From: VBCG01 sp044226535
Lineage (GTDB): Bacteria; Pseudomonadota; Gammaproteobacteria; Burkholderiales; Casimicrobiaceae
Reading direction: 5' to 3'
Length of the DNA stretch: 64,000 nt
Assembly (NCBI GenBank): GCA_044226535.1
Contig: JBGAGT010000003.1
Span: 251,513 to 315,512 of the forward strand
Below are positions 18,477-27,912 of this stretch, piece by piece; the stretch's first letter is position 1, and each line of letters begins with the position of its first letter. The notes under the pieces are model-generated. The model searched no databases and was not told the DNA's origin. It saw only the letters and a list, made by a program, of their open reading frames with translations. The position numbers were made by a program, and so were the translations under genes.

Positions 18477-19486
18477 GGCGGGGATGCGGGCGCAGCCAGC
18501 TTGTGGCGCTCCTGGTCGACGAGGTCGCCGCCATTGCGCAGCCGCGCGGCGAGCGCGTAGAGGCGGTACATACGCGCGTCCAGCGGGAACTTCCAGGCAT
18601 AGCCTTCGGTGAACTGCCCGCCGAAGCGCTCCTTGAACTTCATGATGCCCTCGATCTTGGAACCAGGCTCGGGGTTTACGCGACCGCCGAAGAAGTCGTA
18701 GCTGCGCACGCCCATGGCACGCATCCGCCTGATCGCCTCCCAGTGCAGCAGGTTCATGGCGCCGGTGACGGGGTTGGCGATGCTGCCCCCGTGCATGTAG
18801 TACGCGCGGTACCCGCTGAAGGGCACCACTGCGCAACCCTGCGCGACACCCTCATGCACGGCGACGAAGACGCGCACGTGCTCGCCGAAGCGCTCGAGCT
18901 GGCGCCTGAAGGCGCCGTGGCGCAGGCGCCCTGCCACGCGCGCGCGGCCCACGACACCGGTGGCCGAGCGCATGAACGACGCGCGCACCAGCGCATAAGC
19001 GGTCTCCCAGTGCGCGTCGCCCACGTGCACCTTGACGCCCTTCTTCTGCGCGCCGCGCACGCCGTTGCGGTGCTTGGAGTGCATGCGCTGCAGGAGCTCA
19101 TCCTCGCTGGCAACGAGGTCGAGGATGAAGCTGCCGAACGGTGCGGCGACGGCGCCGGGAGGGTAGGTACGGAACACTGCGTTGAAGGTCGCGGGAACGA
19201 TGGCGTGGGCGCCGCTAGCCCGGAAATACTCGACCACCTCACCTAGAAAGTGCCGTTCCTCGTCGACGCCGATCTCGGGCTCGAGCAGCATTGTCTCGGT
19301 GGGAAAGCGCACCAGGCGCAGAGGCCCCTTGCGGATCAGCATGTAGGGCAGCACGCAGCGCAGTCCACCGTGACCCCCGCGCGAGGCGAGCCAACCGTAG
19401 CCGTCGCCCTCGCCACGCAGGTACGCTTCGCTCGCGTAGATGCTGTGCCCGGCGTTCCAGTCGAGCGCGATGGATTCGACCGGCAT
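18473..19486 (-). CDS. FemAB-like GNAT-fold transferase
   Basis: A 337-residue protein with the BioF2/Acetyltransf_6 pattern: RMHSKHRNGVRGAQKKGVKV near residue 135 and the C-terminal MKFKERFGGQF. FemAB-like proteins are recurrent members of XrtA (exosortase A) polysaccharide loci and are thought to transfer aminoacyl or acyl groups. Here it lies between a deacetylase-like gene and a glycosyltransferase, 7 bp and -4 bp from them. The acceptor is probably an amino sugar exposed by deacetylation, but that is inference. Confidence 0.75.
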   Translation of the reverse strand: MPVESIALDWNAGHSIYASEAYLRGEGDGYGWLASRGGHGGLRCVLPYMLIRKGPLRLVRFPTETMLLEPEIGVDEERHFLGEVVEYFRASGAHAIVPATFNAVFRTYPPGAVAAPFGSFILDLVASEDELLQRMHSKHRNGVRGAQKKGVKVHVGDAHWETAYALVRASFMRSATGVVGRARVAGRLRHGAFRRQLERFGEHVRVFVAVHEGVAQGCAVVPFSGYRAYYMHGGSIANPVTGAMNLLHWEAIRRMRAMGVRSYDFFGGRVNPEPGSKIEGIMKFKERFGGQFTEGYAWKFPLDARMYRLYALAARLRNGGDLVDQERHKLAAPASPP

Positions 19487-19493
19487 GCCGTCG

Positions 19494-20504
19494 CTAGGTC
19501 GGTGCGCGCGCGTCCAGGTCCCCGCAGACGTCGCGGAACGTCGTCACGGCGATGCCAGTGTCGCGCGCGAACGCGAGCACGTTCGCGATGGCGGTGAGGT
19601 CGACGAGTTCCTTGCTGTGGCCGATCAGCACGATTGGCTTGACGCTTCCACTGTCTTGGCTGTCCGTGCGCTGCAGGTCGCCGAGCACGCCGAGGATTTC
19701 GCGGCTGCCCATGCTGCAATAGTCGAGCTTGACCGGGTAGGTGGGCCGCAGGTAGTCGATGGGGCGGCGGGTGACCCCCTTCTCCGCGGTGCGATGCCCA
19801 GGGCGCGGCTGCAGCTTCTGGCGGACGCGGCGCGCGCTGAACGCCTTCCAGATCGGCACCATGGTGGTGTGGATCGGGATCTCCAGCAGCGGCCCGTTCC
19901 GATCCGCGTCATTCACCGATTTGCCGAAGCGCCAGTACCAGCCGTTGCGCGACGCGGGCCGGTAGTCCTGGCGGTATTCGCGCCATACGCCGCCTTTGTA
20001 CACCGACGAGTCGACGCGGATGCCGCGCGAGGCGAGGATGCCTGCCAGGGGCTGGGTGGGCTGCAACAGCAGGTGCCCGGCACGGAAGGCCACCGGCGTG
20101 AAATCCGGCGAGCCGACGATGCCACGTAGGTAGTCGAGGGAGCGGTCGACGGCGCTGGCGACCCGGGGCGCGGGGAGCTCGCAGAGGTTGTACTCGGTGT
20201 AGTCGAGCGCCCAGCGCCCGCCCTCGTGCCGGGCGTTGTACCACCACGAATGCAGGTGCAGGCCGATCTCGTAGTCACGGTCGTACAGGGCACGAATCTG
20301 TTGCCGTGCACGGCCGATGTCCGGGTCGCTGCCGCAGCGCTCGATCATCTCCAGCTCGGCGAGCTCGGCGAACACCACGAATTTGTGGCCGTGGCGGTCG
20401 AACAGGTCGGCCAGCCTCTGCGTAGGTGCGACCACATGCTCGGCAATGCTGCCGGTCCCGTTGCCGAAGATCTCGTAGTCAACAGTGACAATGAGCTTGA
20501 GCAT
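19494..20504 (-). CDS. Polysaccharide deacetylase-like protein (NodB-homology fold)
   Basis: A 336-residue protein. TVDYEIFG near residue 7-14 provides the first metal aspartate, YEIGLHLHSWWY near 80 supplies histidines in the position of the NodB H-x-x-x-H motif, and AFRAGHLLLQ holds the conserved arginine. These keep the likely catalytic residues, in contrast to the deacetylase-like protein at 58198-59004. It may remove acetyl groups from the polysaccharide or act as an esterase. It sits 6 bp after the aminotransferase-like gene in the same operon. Confidence 0.72.
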   Translation of the reverse strand: MLKLIVTVDYEIFGNGTGSIAEHVVAPTQRLADLFDRHGHKFVVFAELAELEMIERCGSDPDIGRARQQIRALYDRDYEIGLHLHSWWYNARHEGGRWALDYTEYNLCELPAPRVASAVDRSLDYLRGIVGSPDFTPVAFRAGHLLLQPTQPLAGILASRGIRVDSSVYKGGVWREYRQDYRPASRNGWYWRFGKSVNDADRNGPLLEIPIHTTMVPIWKAFSARRVRQKLQPRPGHRTAEKGVTRRPIDYLRPTYPVKLDYCSMGSREILGVLGDLQRTDSQDSGSVKPIVLIGHSKELVDLTAIANVLAFARDTGIAVTTFRDVCGDLDARAPT

Positions 20505-20510
20505 GCCTCG

Positions 20511-21533
20511 TCAGAGCTTACCGGATTCGATCATGCGTGCGACGAACGCCTGCTCGCGGCGACTGTCGTCGGGATACACCGGCAGCGTGAAAAGCCGCGA
20601 AGCGACCCAATGGCTGTCCAGCAGAGTGTCGCCGACCTCGGCTGGCAGCGGCCAGTGAATTTTCATGTGGATTCCCTGTGCTCGCATCTGTTCGCGAAGC
20701 GCGTCGCGATCGGTCGCAAACACGGGGCAACCGGATGGGCAGGTTCCCTCGGGTAGCACGTCATGCAGCGGCCTGAGGTCGCGCGCTCCGGCGATGAGCT
20801 TCATCCAGGCGTCGAAGTCGGTGCGCTTGCGCGCGATCACGTGCGAAGGGTCGGTGCGGAGGATGTGCATGCGCGCGTAGCGTGACATTGGCAGCGCACA
20901 GCGCTCGCGGGCTGCCTGTTTCGGGGGATTCGGGCTGCCCTCGGTGTAGGCGGCAATGCCCGAGCGGCTGAGCGCGTTGCTGCGAAGTCCGGACCATGAC
21001 TTCGCGAGGCTCAGGATGGACAGCGCGTCGGACAGGATCTGCGGCCGGAAGCTCGCGGGCTGCGGGGTGGGGGCGCGTAGCACCAGGCCACCGCCATCAG
21101 GCAGCGGCAAGGTCTTGCGAAAGCTGTGGACGACGAAATCGCCGATCATCCCCGCGTCGCGGCTCAGCAAGGCATGCGCGCAGTCCTCCACTAGCCACGC
21201 GCCCGCGGCGCGACAGGCCTCGCGGATCTCGACGAGGTGCGGCTGCAGGAAGCCGAAGTAATGGATCACGTAAACCAGGCGGCTGGGACGCGCGGCGAGC
21301 ATGGCGCGCAGCACCGCGGGGTCGACGACGAGGTCACGCCCGATGTCGTAGAAATCGACCTGCGTGCGCCGCGCGAAAGGGCGCGAAACCTCCTCGCAGA
21401 GGTAGCCCGGCAGCAGCACGCGGTCGCGCGGGCCCAGTTCTACCATGGCGGCCAGCAACGCGATCGCGTCGCGCCCCATGAACGTGCCGAGCACGTCGGT
21501 GGCGATCCCCGGCTTGTCGAAGGTGGAAGGCAA
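20511..21533 (-). CDS. DegT-like PLP-dependent aminotransferase family protein
   Basis: A 340-residue PLP-fold protein. The family aspartate is in WLVEDCAHALLS and the candidate Schiff-base lysine in VHSFRKTLPLPDGGGL, a pattern seen in a divergent DegT-like group. The start is TTG at 21533, with GGAG ideally spaced upstream; the next ATG would delete 18 residues of the conserved N-terminus. The Shine-Dalgarno lies inside a hairpin arm (annotated). Function is probably amino transfer to a sugar or another keto compound used in decoration. Confidence 0.7.
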   Translation of the reverse strand: MPSTFDKPGIATDVLGTFMGRDAIALLAAMVELGPRDRVLLPGYLCEEVSRPFARRTQVDFYDIGRDLVVDPAVLRAMLAARPSRLVYVIHYFGFLQPHLVEIREACRAAGAWLVEDCAHALLSRDAGMIGDFVVHSFRKTLPLPDGGGLVLRAPTPQPASFRPQILSDALSILSLAKSWSGLRSNALSRSGIAAYTEGSPNPPKQAARERCALPMSRYARMHILRTDPSHVIARKRTDFDAWMKLIAGARDLRPLHDVLPEGTCPSGCPVFATDRDALREQMRAQGIHMKIHWPLPAEVGDTLLDSHWVASRLFTLPVYPDDSRREQAFVARMIESGKL

Positions 21534-21537
21534 GCAA

Positions 21538-21576
21538 AGCTCCTACCGCGCGCGGGTGCGCGCGAACCCCGGAGCT
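21538..21576 (-). promoter_or_regulatory. Leader hairpin that includes the ribosome binding site
   Basis: Arms AGCTCC and GGAGCT enclose an inner CGCGCG/CGCGCG stem. On the minus strand the 3' arm GGAGCT contains the GGAG that serves the TTG start at 21533. The fold could lower translation of the downstream gene or act as a partial terminator after the beta-helix gene. Seen in sequence only; no homologue compared. Confidence 0.35.
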
Positions 21577-21627
21577 GGCGCTGTACGACGGACCCGGCGG
21601 CCTCCAAGAATATCGGAGCCGCGCCTG

Positions 21628-22899
21628 CTAGGGAATCACGTGGATGTTACCGGGCGGGATGATGGTGGCGCCGCGCAGCGGATGGGGATAGGTGTAGGGG
21701 CGGAAGATCGCGGACCAGTTGTTCGCGGCCCCGCATTTGTATACGACATCGGTGTCGGTTGTCGCGTAAAGCGCGTTGGCGGCACAGGTCTTGGGCAAGG
21801 CCGATTCCGCGCCGCTCGCGGGCTGCCAGAAGTCGCGATTCTCGACGATGTAAGTCGAGTCGTATTGCGCGCATGACGAGCAGCTGCCCGAGGTGCAGAA
21901 ATTGCGTGGCGAGATGCCGCTGTTGCTCCAGTAGTACGAGGCGTTGACCTGCTGCGGCTTGGGATAGGGCGCGGCGGTGCAGTACGACCAGCCCTGGTAC
22001 TCGGTGGTGTTGATGTAGCCGCTTCCTATGATGGTGTTGTTGGCGAAGACTCCCTTGCCGCCCCGGTGATTGAACACGCGCGTGCTGCTCATGAGGCTGA
22101 TGGTGTTGTGATAGTACTCGGAGGACACCGTCCCGGTATCGACCGGATAGGTCCCGGTCACGCCATGCGCATCGAACACTTCCCCACCCGCGCCGCCGTA
22201 GTTGTTCACCGAGTTATGGCGGAACACGATCCGGCCACCACGCCCCGTCTCGACGATGAAGCCGCCCCTCGCCACGGTTTGCGTGAACACGTTGTCCTCG
22301 AAGAACGGGTAGTTAGCGCCGCCTTGGGCCACCGGATAGTTCCAGCCGTTCATCTCGGCGCCGATCACGGACACTCCGATGTAGTTGTCCTGGAACTGGT
22401 TGGCATAGAACGTCCCGAACTCGAGGCCCGACAGGACGACTGCGCGCGAATTGCCGTTGAGGAAGCGGTTGTCGTGGATCTTGAGGCCGGTGATGGCCGT
22501 GGTCGCGCTCGGCGCCTGGGCGAGGAAGCAACCGGTCGTGTAGTTGCCATTGAAGCTGAAGCCCGCGAGCTCGAAGGTCTTGGTGGCCTCGGCAGCCGTG
22601 GGGAGGTACTGGACGAGGCCAGTGTTGTAAGGTGCGTTGAGCGTGGTGGTGACGACCGTCAGCGCCGAGCCCGCGCCCTTGAGGGTCAGCGCCTTGCGGA
22701 CCGTGACCGGCGCGGACCAGGAACAGGCGCCCGCGGGTACCATGATGGTGTCGCCGCTGGCCGCGGCATCGACCGCGGCCTGGACCGCCGCTTGCTGGCA
22801 GGTCGCCACGGCGACGGTGGCGGCGCGCGACGCGCCCGCCGGCAAGCCCAAGCTGCAGGCCACCACTAAAATCGCGCGAAGGGTCGGTTTCGTCGCCAT
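21628..22899 (-). CDS. Secreted right-handed parallel beta-helix protein (paralogue 1)
   Basis: A 423-residue protein with a signal peptide (hydrophobic core LRAILVVACSLGLPAG, cleavage after ASRA near residue 26). Repeats rich in N and G, such as IHDNRFLNGNSRAVVLSG and FRHNSVNNYGGAGG, mark a pectin-lyase-like beta-helix. The opening module DTIMVPAGACSW...LKGAG matches its paralogue at 27913-29241, as do HRGGKGVFANNTI and the ending TYPHPLRG. It could be a polysaccharide lyase, epimerase or adhesin acting on the exported polymer; no catalytic residues can be named. The ATG at 22899 starts the signal peptide. Confidence 0.78.
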   Translation of the reverse strand: MATKPTLRAILVVACSLGLPAGASRAATVAVATCQQAAVQAAVDAAASGDTIMVPAGACSWSAPVTVRKALTLKGAGSALTVVTTTLNAPYNTGLVQYLPTAAEATKTFELAGFSFNGNYTTGCFLAQAPSATTAITGLKIHDNRFLNGNSRAVVLSGLEFGTFYANQFQDNYIGVSVIGAEMNGWNYPVAQGGANYPFFEDNVFTQTVARGGFIVETGRGGRIVFRHNSVNNYGGAGGEVFDAHGVTGTYPVDTGTVSSEYYHNTISLMSSTRVFNHRGGKGVFANNTIIGSGYINTTEYQGWSYCTAAPYPKPQQVNASYYWSNSGISPRNFCTSGSCSSCAQYDSTYIVENRDFWQPASGAESALPKTCAANALYATTDTDVVYKCGAANNWSAIFRPYTYPHPLRGATIIPPGNIHVIP

Positions 22900-22977
22900 G
22901 TTGACATTCCATGCCAATGTCATAATACTACCGACCAAGGGCCCCGTCCGTCAAATCCGCGAGCGACGCGCGCATCG

Positions 22978-24165
22978 ATGCAGCCCCGCGTCCTGATCGT
23001 TTCCGCCTGCGAATGGCTGGCCACGGCGCGGCTCGCACTCGCGCTGCGTGAATGCGGATGCACAGTAATGGCCGTGCTGCCGCCGCGCCATCCTCTCAGG
23101 GCGGTCAATGCGGACGTCGACCTGCATATCCGCAGGGCGAGCGCCGGCGGCAGGGCCGTCGCGTCGGCGATCGCAGATTTCCGCCCGGATCTGGTGATCC
23201 CGGGCGATGACCATGCGACGAGCCACTTGCACGCGCTTCACGCGAGCGCAGGCGCAGCCGGCAATGTTCTGACCGTAGACCTGCTCGAGCGTTCCCTGGG
23301 GCCGCCATCGTCCTACAAGGTGGCTCGCTCGCGCTTCGACCTCCTCGAGCTCGCAGCCGCAGAAGGTGTCCGCGTGCCGCCCACCGGCCGCGTGACGACG
23401 GACGCCGACGTCGAAGCTTGGGGCCGGCGCCATGGGTTCCCGGCGGTGCTCAAGCTCGACGGTACGTTTTCCGCGGGTGGGGTGCGCGTCGCGCGTTCAC
23501 CCGCCGAGGCCACGGCAGCCCTGGCCTCGCTGAAGGCGCCGCGCAGCCTGCCGCGCGCCCTCGCGCGCGCCGTGCTTGACCGCGACCCCGCGCCCTTGCG
23601 CGAGCGGCTTCGCGCCAGGCCGCGCGGCATCAGCATGCAACGATACGTCGATGGGCACGACGCCAACGTCGCCGTGGCCTGCTGGCAGGGGCGCGTGCTG
23701 GCGAGCATCGCCGTCGATGTGCTGCACACGCGCGTGTCGAGGGGGCCTTCCTCGCTGATCGAGCGGGTCGAGGCTCCGAGCATGGTACGCGCCGCCCGCG
23801 CGCTCTGCGCACGGCTGTCACTGACAGGGCTGTACGGATTCGACTTCGTGGTCGACCGCGTAACTGGCGAGGCCGTGTTGATCGAGATGAACCCTCGCGC
23901 CACGCAGACCTGCCACCTCGCGCTGGGTCCCGGGCGGGATTTGCCGGCCGCCCTCGTGGCTGCGCTCAGCGGCGCGCCGGAAGCCCCGCGCCCCACCGTG
24001 ACACGGGCCACGCGCATCGCCCTGTTTCCACAGGAGCTGCAGCGCGACCCCACCGGGGCTGCGCTGGCCAGCGCCTATCACGACGTGCCTTGGAACGAGC
24101 TCGGCCTGGTGCGCCAGGCGCTGGCGGAGACCGCGCGCCTGCGGCATCGAGCCGGCGCGCGCTGA
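22978..24165 (+). CDS. ATP-grasp domain protein (carboxylate-amine ligase-like)
   Basis: A 395-residue enzyme. It has an N-terminal Rossmann-like region (VLIVSACEWLATARLALAL), an ATP-lid segment (PAVLKLDGTFSAGGVRV near 157-173), and the magnesium-binding end GFDFVVDRVTGEAVLIEMNPRATQ near 290-312. ATP-grasp enzymes activate a carboxylate as an acyl-phosphate and join it to an amine or other nucleophile. It reads away from the beta-helix gene and stands alone between two minus-strand operons, so its substrate is unclear; an amino acid or uronic acid amidation is possible. Confidence 0.78.
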   Translation: MQPRVLIVSACEWLATARLALALRECGCTVMAVLPPRHPLRAVNADVDLHIRRASAGGRAVASAIADFRPDLVIPGDDHATSHLHALHASAGAAGNVLTVDLLERSLGPPSSYKVARSRFDLLELAAAEGVRVPPTGRVTTDADVEAWGRRHGFPAVLKLDGTFSAGGVRVARSPAEATAALASLKAPRSLPRALARAVLDRDPAPLRERLRARPRGISMQRYVDGHDANVAVACWQGRVLASIAVDVLHTRVSRGPSSLIERVEAPSMVRAARALCARLSLTGLYGFDFVVDRVTGEAVLIEMNPRATQTCHLALGPGRDLPAALVAALSGAPEAPRPTVTRATRIALFPQELQRDPTGAALASAYHDVPWNELGLVRQALAETARLRHRAGAR

Positions 24166-24184
24166 ACGGCATCAAGCCCGCACG

Positions 24185-26338
24185 TCAGGGGCCCACGGCC
24201 ACCGGCGCCGAGGTGCGCAGCGACTCCATGGCCGCGAAGGTGGCGCGCGCCACCTCCACGATGTCCGACCAGGGCAGCGGCGAGGGACCGCCGGTGCGGA
24301 TCGCGTCGAAGAACGCCGCGACCATCGCAGCCTGGCCCTTGTCCTGGAAGAGCAGCTTGCGCGTGGTGGTCTTGCCTAGGGCGTGGATGTCGAGCTCGCG
24401 GAAATCGCGCAACACCGCGCTGCTGCCGTCCTTGTGGACTTCGAGGTACTCCTTGGGAAGCTGCTTGTTGCCGTTCGCCAGGTAGGCGACGCTGCCGACC
24501 GAGCCATTGGCGAAGCGGATGTTGATACTGACCGCATCCTGCGAGTCGCCGGCGCCCGGCAGGGCGAATGCGTGCACCTCGATCGGCGGTGACCCGTTGA
24601 CGCATGTCATGAGGTCGATGAAGTGGCAGGCCTCGCCGACGATGCGCCCCCCGCTGCGCGCGGTGTCGAGGATCCAGCTATCGGCGGGCAGTGCGCCCGC
24701 GCTGATGCGATAGGTCATCGCCATGGGGCCCGGTCCGATGGCCTCGCGCAGTGCGGTGACCAGCGGCGCGTGGCGGCGGTTGAAACCGACGAACACGATG
24801 CGCTCGTCGCCCGGTGCGCGTGCCGCCAACGCATCTGAGATCGACTCGAGCTCGTCTTCGCGGATGCACAGCGGCTTCTCGACGTACGCATTCTTCCGCG
24901 CGCGGATCGCCCGCTCGACGTAGCGTGCGTGGCTATCGTGGCGAGTGGCAATGAACACCGTGCCGACGGCGTCGTTGTCAAAGATGTCCTGGGCGTCGGT
25001 GGTGCAGGACTCGAACGCGAAGCGTTCGGCTACGCTGCGCGCGTTGAGGCCCGAGCTCGTCATCACCGCGACGCGGCGAACCGAGTTATCCTTCGGGAGG
25101 TTCGGCAACAGGTGCCCCAGCGCATAGCTGCCGGCGCCGATGAAGGCGATTCCGGAGGCGCCGGGCGCCGGCGCAGGCGAGCGCAGGGCAACGGGCCCGC
25201 GCGCCTCCTGCTCCGCGGCTTGGTAGCGCAACAGCACGCCCAAGTGAAACGCCTCGCGCCCGGCGATCATGTCGTACGCCCGTGGCGCATCCTCCAGCGC
25301 GAAGGCATGCGTCGTGAGGTAGCCGAGATCAATTCGGCGGCCTGCGAGGCAATCCTGGAAGGCCTCCATGTTGCGGCGCTCGGTCCAGCGCACGTAGCCC
25401 GCCGGGTAGTCGATGCCTTGGTCTTCGTAGACTGCATCGTACCGGCCCGGGCCGTAGGAGCAGGACATGCGCAGCTCGAGCTCCTTCTGGTAGTAGTGCG
25501 GCTCGCGGTCGAAGCCGGTGGGCACGCTGCCGACCACCACCACCTTGCCACGCTTGCGCAGGACGCTGCCCGAGAAGTTGACCGGGTCGGTGCTGCCCGA
25601 GGCTGCCGTGATGATCGCGGCATCGGCGCCGAGGCCGCGGGTGAAGCGGCGAATGCGTTCGGGCAGGCCCGGTTCGTCGCGCAGCGCGGCGAAGTCGCAG
25701 GCATGGGCCTGCGCGAGGCGCACGGCCTCCGGCTCGAGGTCGATGCCGATCGCGTGCACGCCTGCGCTGCGTAGTAGCAAGCAGGTGAGCTGGCCGATGA
25801 TCCCCAGCCCGATCACCACGCAGGTTTCGCCGAGCCCGAGGTCAGCCTGCCGCACGCCTTGCAGGGCGATCGCCCCCAGCGCGTTGTAGGCGGCGGCCTC
25901 GAGGTCTGCGTCTGGCTCGAGGCGCACGCAAAGGTTTTGCGGCACCTGCACGATCTCGGCATGGCCGGCGGCGCTGCCCGCACAGGCTACCTTGTCCCCC
26001 AGCGCGAAGCCCGAGATGCCGGCGCCCACGCCGATGACGACACCCGCGCAACTGTAGCCCAGCGACGAGTAGGCATCGAGCTTCTTCATGGCCGTGCGGT
26101 ACGCCTGCACCGGGCCCGCCTGGCGCAAGAGGTCGAGCATCTGGCGCGCCTGTTGCGGCCGCTCGCGCGCCTTGCCGATCAGGCCCTTGCGCGCAGCCCG
26201 CACCTTGCTTCCCTCGGTGCCCGCGGAGATCACTGAACAGGCATTGCGCACCATGATCATGCCGCTGGCGAGCACCGGCGGCGGCACGTCGATGACGACG
26301 GTCTTACCGTCCATCAGCTTTTGCGTGAGCTGCTTCAT
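24185..26338 (-). CDS. Bi-domain oxidoreductase: zinc-type alcohol dehydrogenase fused to Gfo/Idh/MocA domain
   Basis: A 717-residue fusion. Residues 1-370 are a medium-chain dehydrogenase/reductase (SAGTEGSKV near the N-terminus, GLGIIGQLTCLLLRSAG as the nucleotide loop). Residues about 395-717 are a Gfo/Idh/MocA unit (GIAFIGAGSYALGHLLPN and YVEKPLCI). Such fusions recur in O-antigen and capsule loci, where the two active sites may act in sequence on one sugar. The ATG at 26338 is 7 bp after the flippase stop; an earlier in-frame codon at 26371 would overlap the flippase. Confidence 0.82.
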   Translation of the reverse strand: MKQLTQKLMDGKTVVIDVPPPVLASGMIMVRNACSVISAGTEGSKVRAARKGLIGKARERPQQARQMLDLLRQAGPVQAYRTAMKKLDAYSSLGYSCAGVVIGVGAGISGFALGDKVACAGSAAGHAEIVQVPQNLCVRLEPDADLEAAAYNALGAIALQGVRQADLGLGETCVVIGLGIIGQLTCLLLRSAGVHAIGIDLEPEAVRLAQAHACDFAALRDEPGLPERIRRFTRGLGADAAIITAASGSTDPVNFSGSVLRKRGKVVVVGSVPTGFDREPHYYQKELELRMSCSYGPGRYDAVYEDQGIDYPAGYVRWTERRNMEAFQDCLAGRRIDLGYLTTHAFALEDAPRAYDMIAGREAFHLGVLLRYQAAEQEARGPVALRSPAPAPGASGIAFIGAGSYALGHLLPNLPKDNSVRRVAVMTSSGLNARSVAERFAFESCTTDAQDIFDNDAVGTVFIATRHDSHARYVERAIRARKNAYVEKPLCIREDELESISDALAARAPGDERIVFVGFNRRHAPLVTALREAIGPGPMAMTYRISAGALPADSWILDTARSGGRIVGEACHFIDLMTCVNGSPPIEVHAFALPGAGDSQDAVSINIRFANGSVGSVAYLANGNKQLPKEYLEVHKDGSSAVLRDFRELDIHALGKTTTRKLLFQDKGQAAMVAAFFDAIRTGGPSPLPWSDIVEVARATFAAMESLRTSAPVAVGP

Positions 26339-26345
26339 GTCGAGG

Positions 26346-27863
26346 TCATCGCGGGGCGAAGGGCCAGGCACCGGCTGAACGCAGCAGGCCAGCGTAATAA
26401 TGCCGCTTGCCGAACACCAATAGCAGGATCAGCAGGTAGAGCGCAAACAGCAGCGCGGTGCCCGCGGTGAGGCGCGCCAGGGGTGGCCCGATCTGCATGA
26501 TGCTGCCGTGGCCGAGTTGTAGCAGGACGCCGGTGGCGATGCACGAGAGCAGGGGGAACAGCGCGGCCGTCGCGAGGTCGCGACCGCCGATCGCGGTACC
26601 CGATCGCGACCACGCGAGTACCGGCAGGGCGAGTGCCAGCATAGCGAGCGAGAAACCCAGGGCGACGCCCTGAGCGCCGCTGCCGAGCCCCAGCGCGTAG
26701 CCGGCGATTACCACGGGCGCGATTACCAGCGAAATGCGCAGCGTGCGCAGCGCCAGGCCGCTTGATTGCAGCAGGACCACGAAGGGATTGATCAGCGCGA
26801 AAACGATCATGGTCGGCGTCAGCAGGCGGAAGATGTTCGCGGCCGCATGCCATTGCGGTCCCAGCAACACCAGCACGAGGTCGTCGGCGAACACCGCGCA
26901 CGCGAGCGTCACGGGCATCACCAGCGCGAGGTAGAGGCTGTAGCTCGCGAGGAAATAGCGACGCAGGCGCGCAGGGTCGTCCTGTACCCGCGACAGCGCC
27001 GGGAACATCACCGAGCCGATGATAGCGTTGAGGTTGTCGCCAGGCAGGCTGACGAGCTGGTAGGCGCGCCCATAGACGCCGAGGACCTCGGGACCCCAGA
27101 AGCGCCCGAGCAGGACCTTGTCCGCGTTGTAGCCGACGTAGGTGGCCAAGCCGTGCAGGCTCATCACGCCGCCGAGGTGCAGCATGGGCCGCAGGCCCGT
27201 CCCGCGTTGCGGCCTGCCCGGCAGCCATCCCGTGGCGAGCCAGGCACCGAGCGTGCCGAATGCGGGCAGCGCGATCCACATGGCGACCAGTACCCAGTAG
27301 CCGAAGCCCGCCAACCCCATGGCGATGCCAATGGTGATGTTGAGCGCCAGCGCCGCGGTGTCGATGACGGCGAGCGTGCCAAAGCGCATGCCGCGCTGGA
27401 GCAGTGCCCGGTGCTGCGCACCCAGGCCATCGAAAAGGAAGCCGATGCCCAGCGCAGCAGTGATCCACAGCAGGAGAGGTTCGTTGTAGAACGCGCTGAG
27501 TAGTGGCGCGAGCGCAAGGCAGATGGCCGCCAGCGCTGCCCCGACCGCGAGGTTGATGTAGAACAGCGTCGAGGTCTGGGCCCTGCTGATCGTGGGGCTT
27601 TGCACCGTGGCGATGGCGAGGCCCGCGTCGCGGAACAGCCCGAGGATGCCGAGGAACGCCATCGACATGCCGAAGAGGCCGAAATCGTGCGGCGTGACGA
27701 GGCGGGCGATCGCGATCATCGAGACCGTGCGTAGCAGGAAGTTCGCGACCTGGCGCAGCACGGCCATGGCGCCTCCGCGCACCGTGCGGCGCCGCAGATC
27801 CTGCGACACGTCCTCGTCGCCGGCTCTCCCGAACAAGCGATCGGTCGTTCGCCGGCGCACCAT
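26346..27863 (-). CDS. Wzx-type polysaccharide flippase (paralogue 1)
   Basis: A 505-residue protein of the MOP/WzxC superfamily with about 12-14 hydrophobic segments. The opening RTVRGGAMAVLRQVANFLLR and ARLVTPHDFGLFGM are characteristic. It would flip undecaprenyl-diphosphate-linked repeat units to the periplasmic face. It is strongly similar throughout to the second flippase at 34866-36383 (shared LTPxDFGL, GAQHxALLxR, LSRxQxDPxRxRRYFL). I chose the ATG at 27863, preceded by GGTGG; a TTG five codons upstream is also possible. Confidence 0.87.
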   Translation of the reverse strand: MVRRRTTDRLFGRAGDEDVSQDLRRRTVRGGAMAVLRQVANFLLRTVSMIAIARLVTPHDFGLFGMSMAFLGILGLFRDAGLAIATVQSPTISRAQTSTLFYINLAVGAALAAICLALAPLLSAFYNEPLLLWITAALGIGFLFDGLGAQHRALLQRGMRFGTLAVIDTAALALNITIGIAMGLAGFGYWVLVAMWIALPAFGTLGAWLATGWLPGRPQRGTGLRPMLHLGGVMSLHGLATYVGYNADKVLLGRFWGPEVLGVYGRAYQLVSLPGDNLNAIIGSVMFPALSRVQDDPARLRRYFLASYSLYLALVMPVTLACAVFADDLVLVLLGPQWHAAANIFRLLTPTMIVFALINPFVVLLQSSGLALRTLRISLVIAPVVIAGYALGLGSGAQGVALGFSLAMLALALPVLAWSRSGTAIGGRDLATAALFPLLSCIATGVLLQLGHGSIMQIGPPLARLTAGTALLFALYLLILLLVFGKRHYYAGLLRSAGAWPFAPR

Positions 27864-27912
27864 CCACCAGGAATCCAATCGGGGACTCGGCTTTCCGGAC
27901 CAGAAGGCGTGC

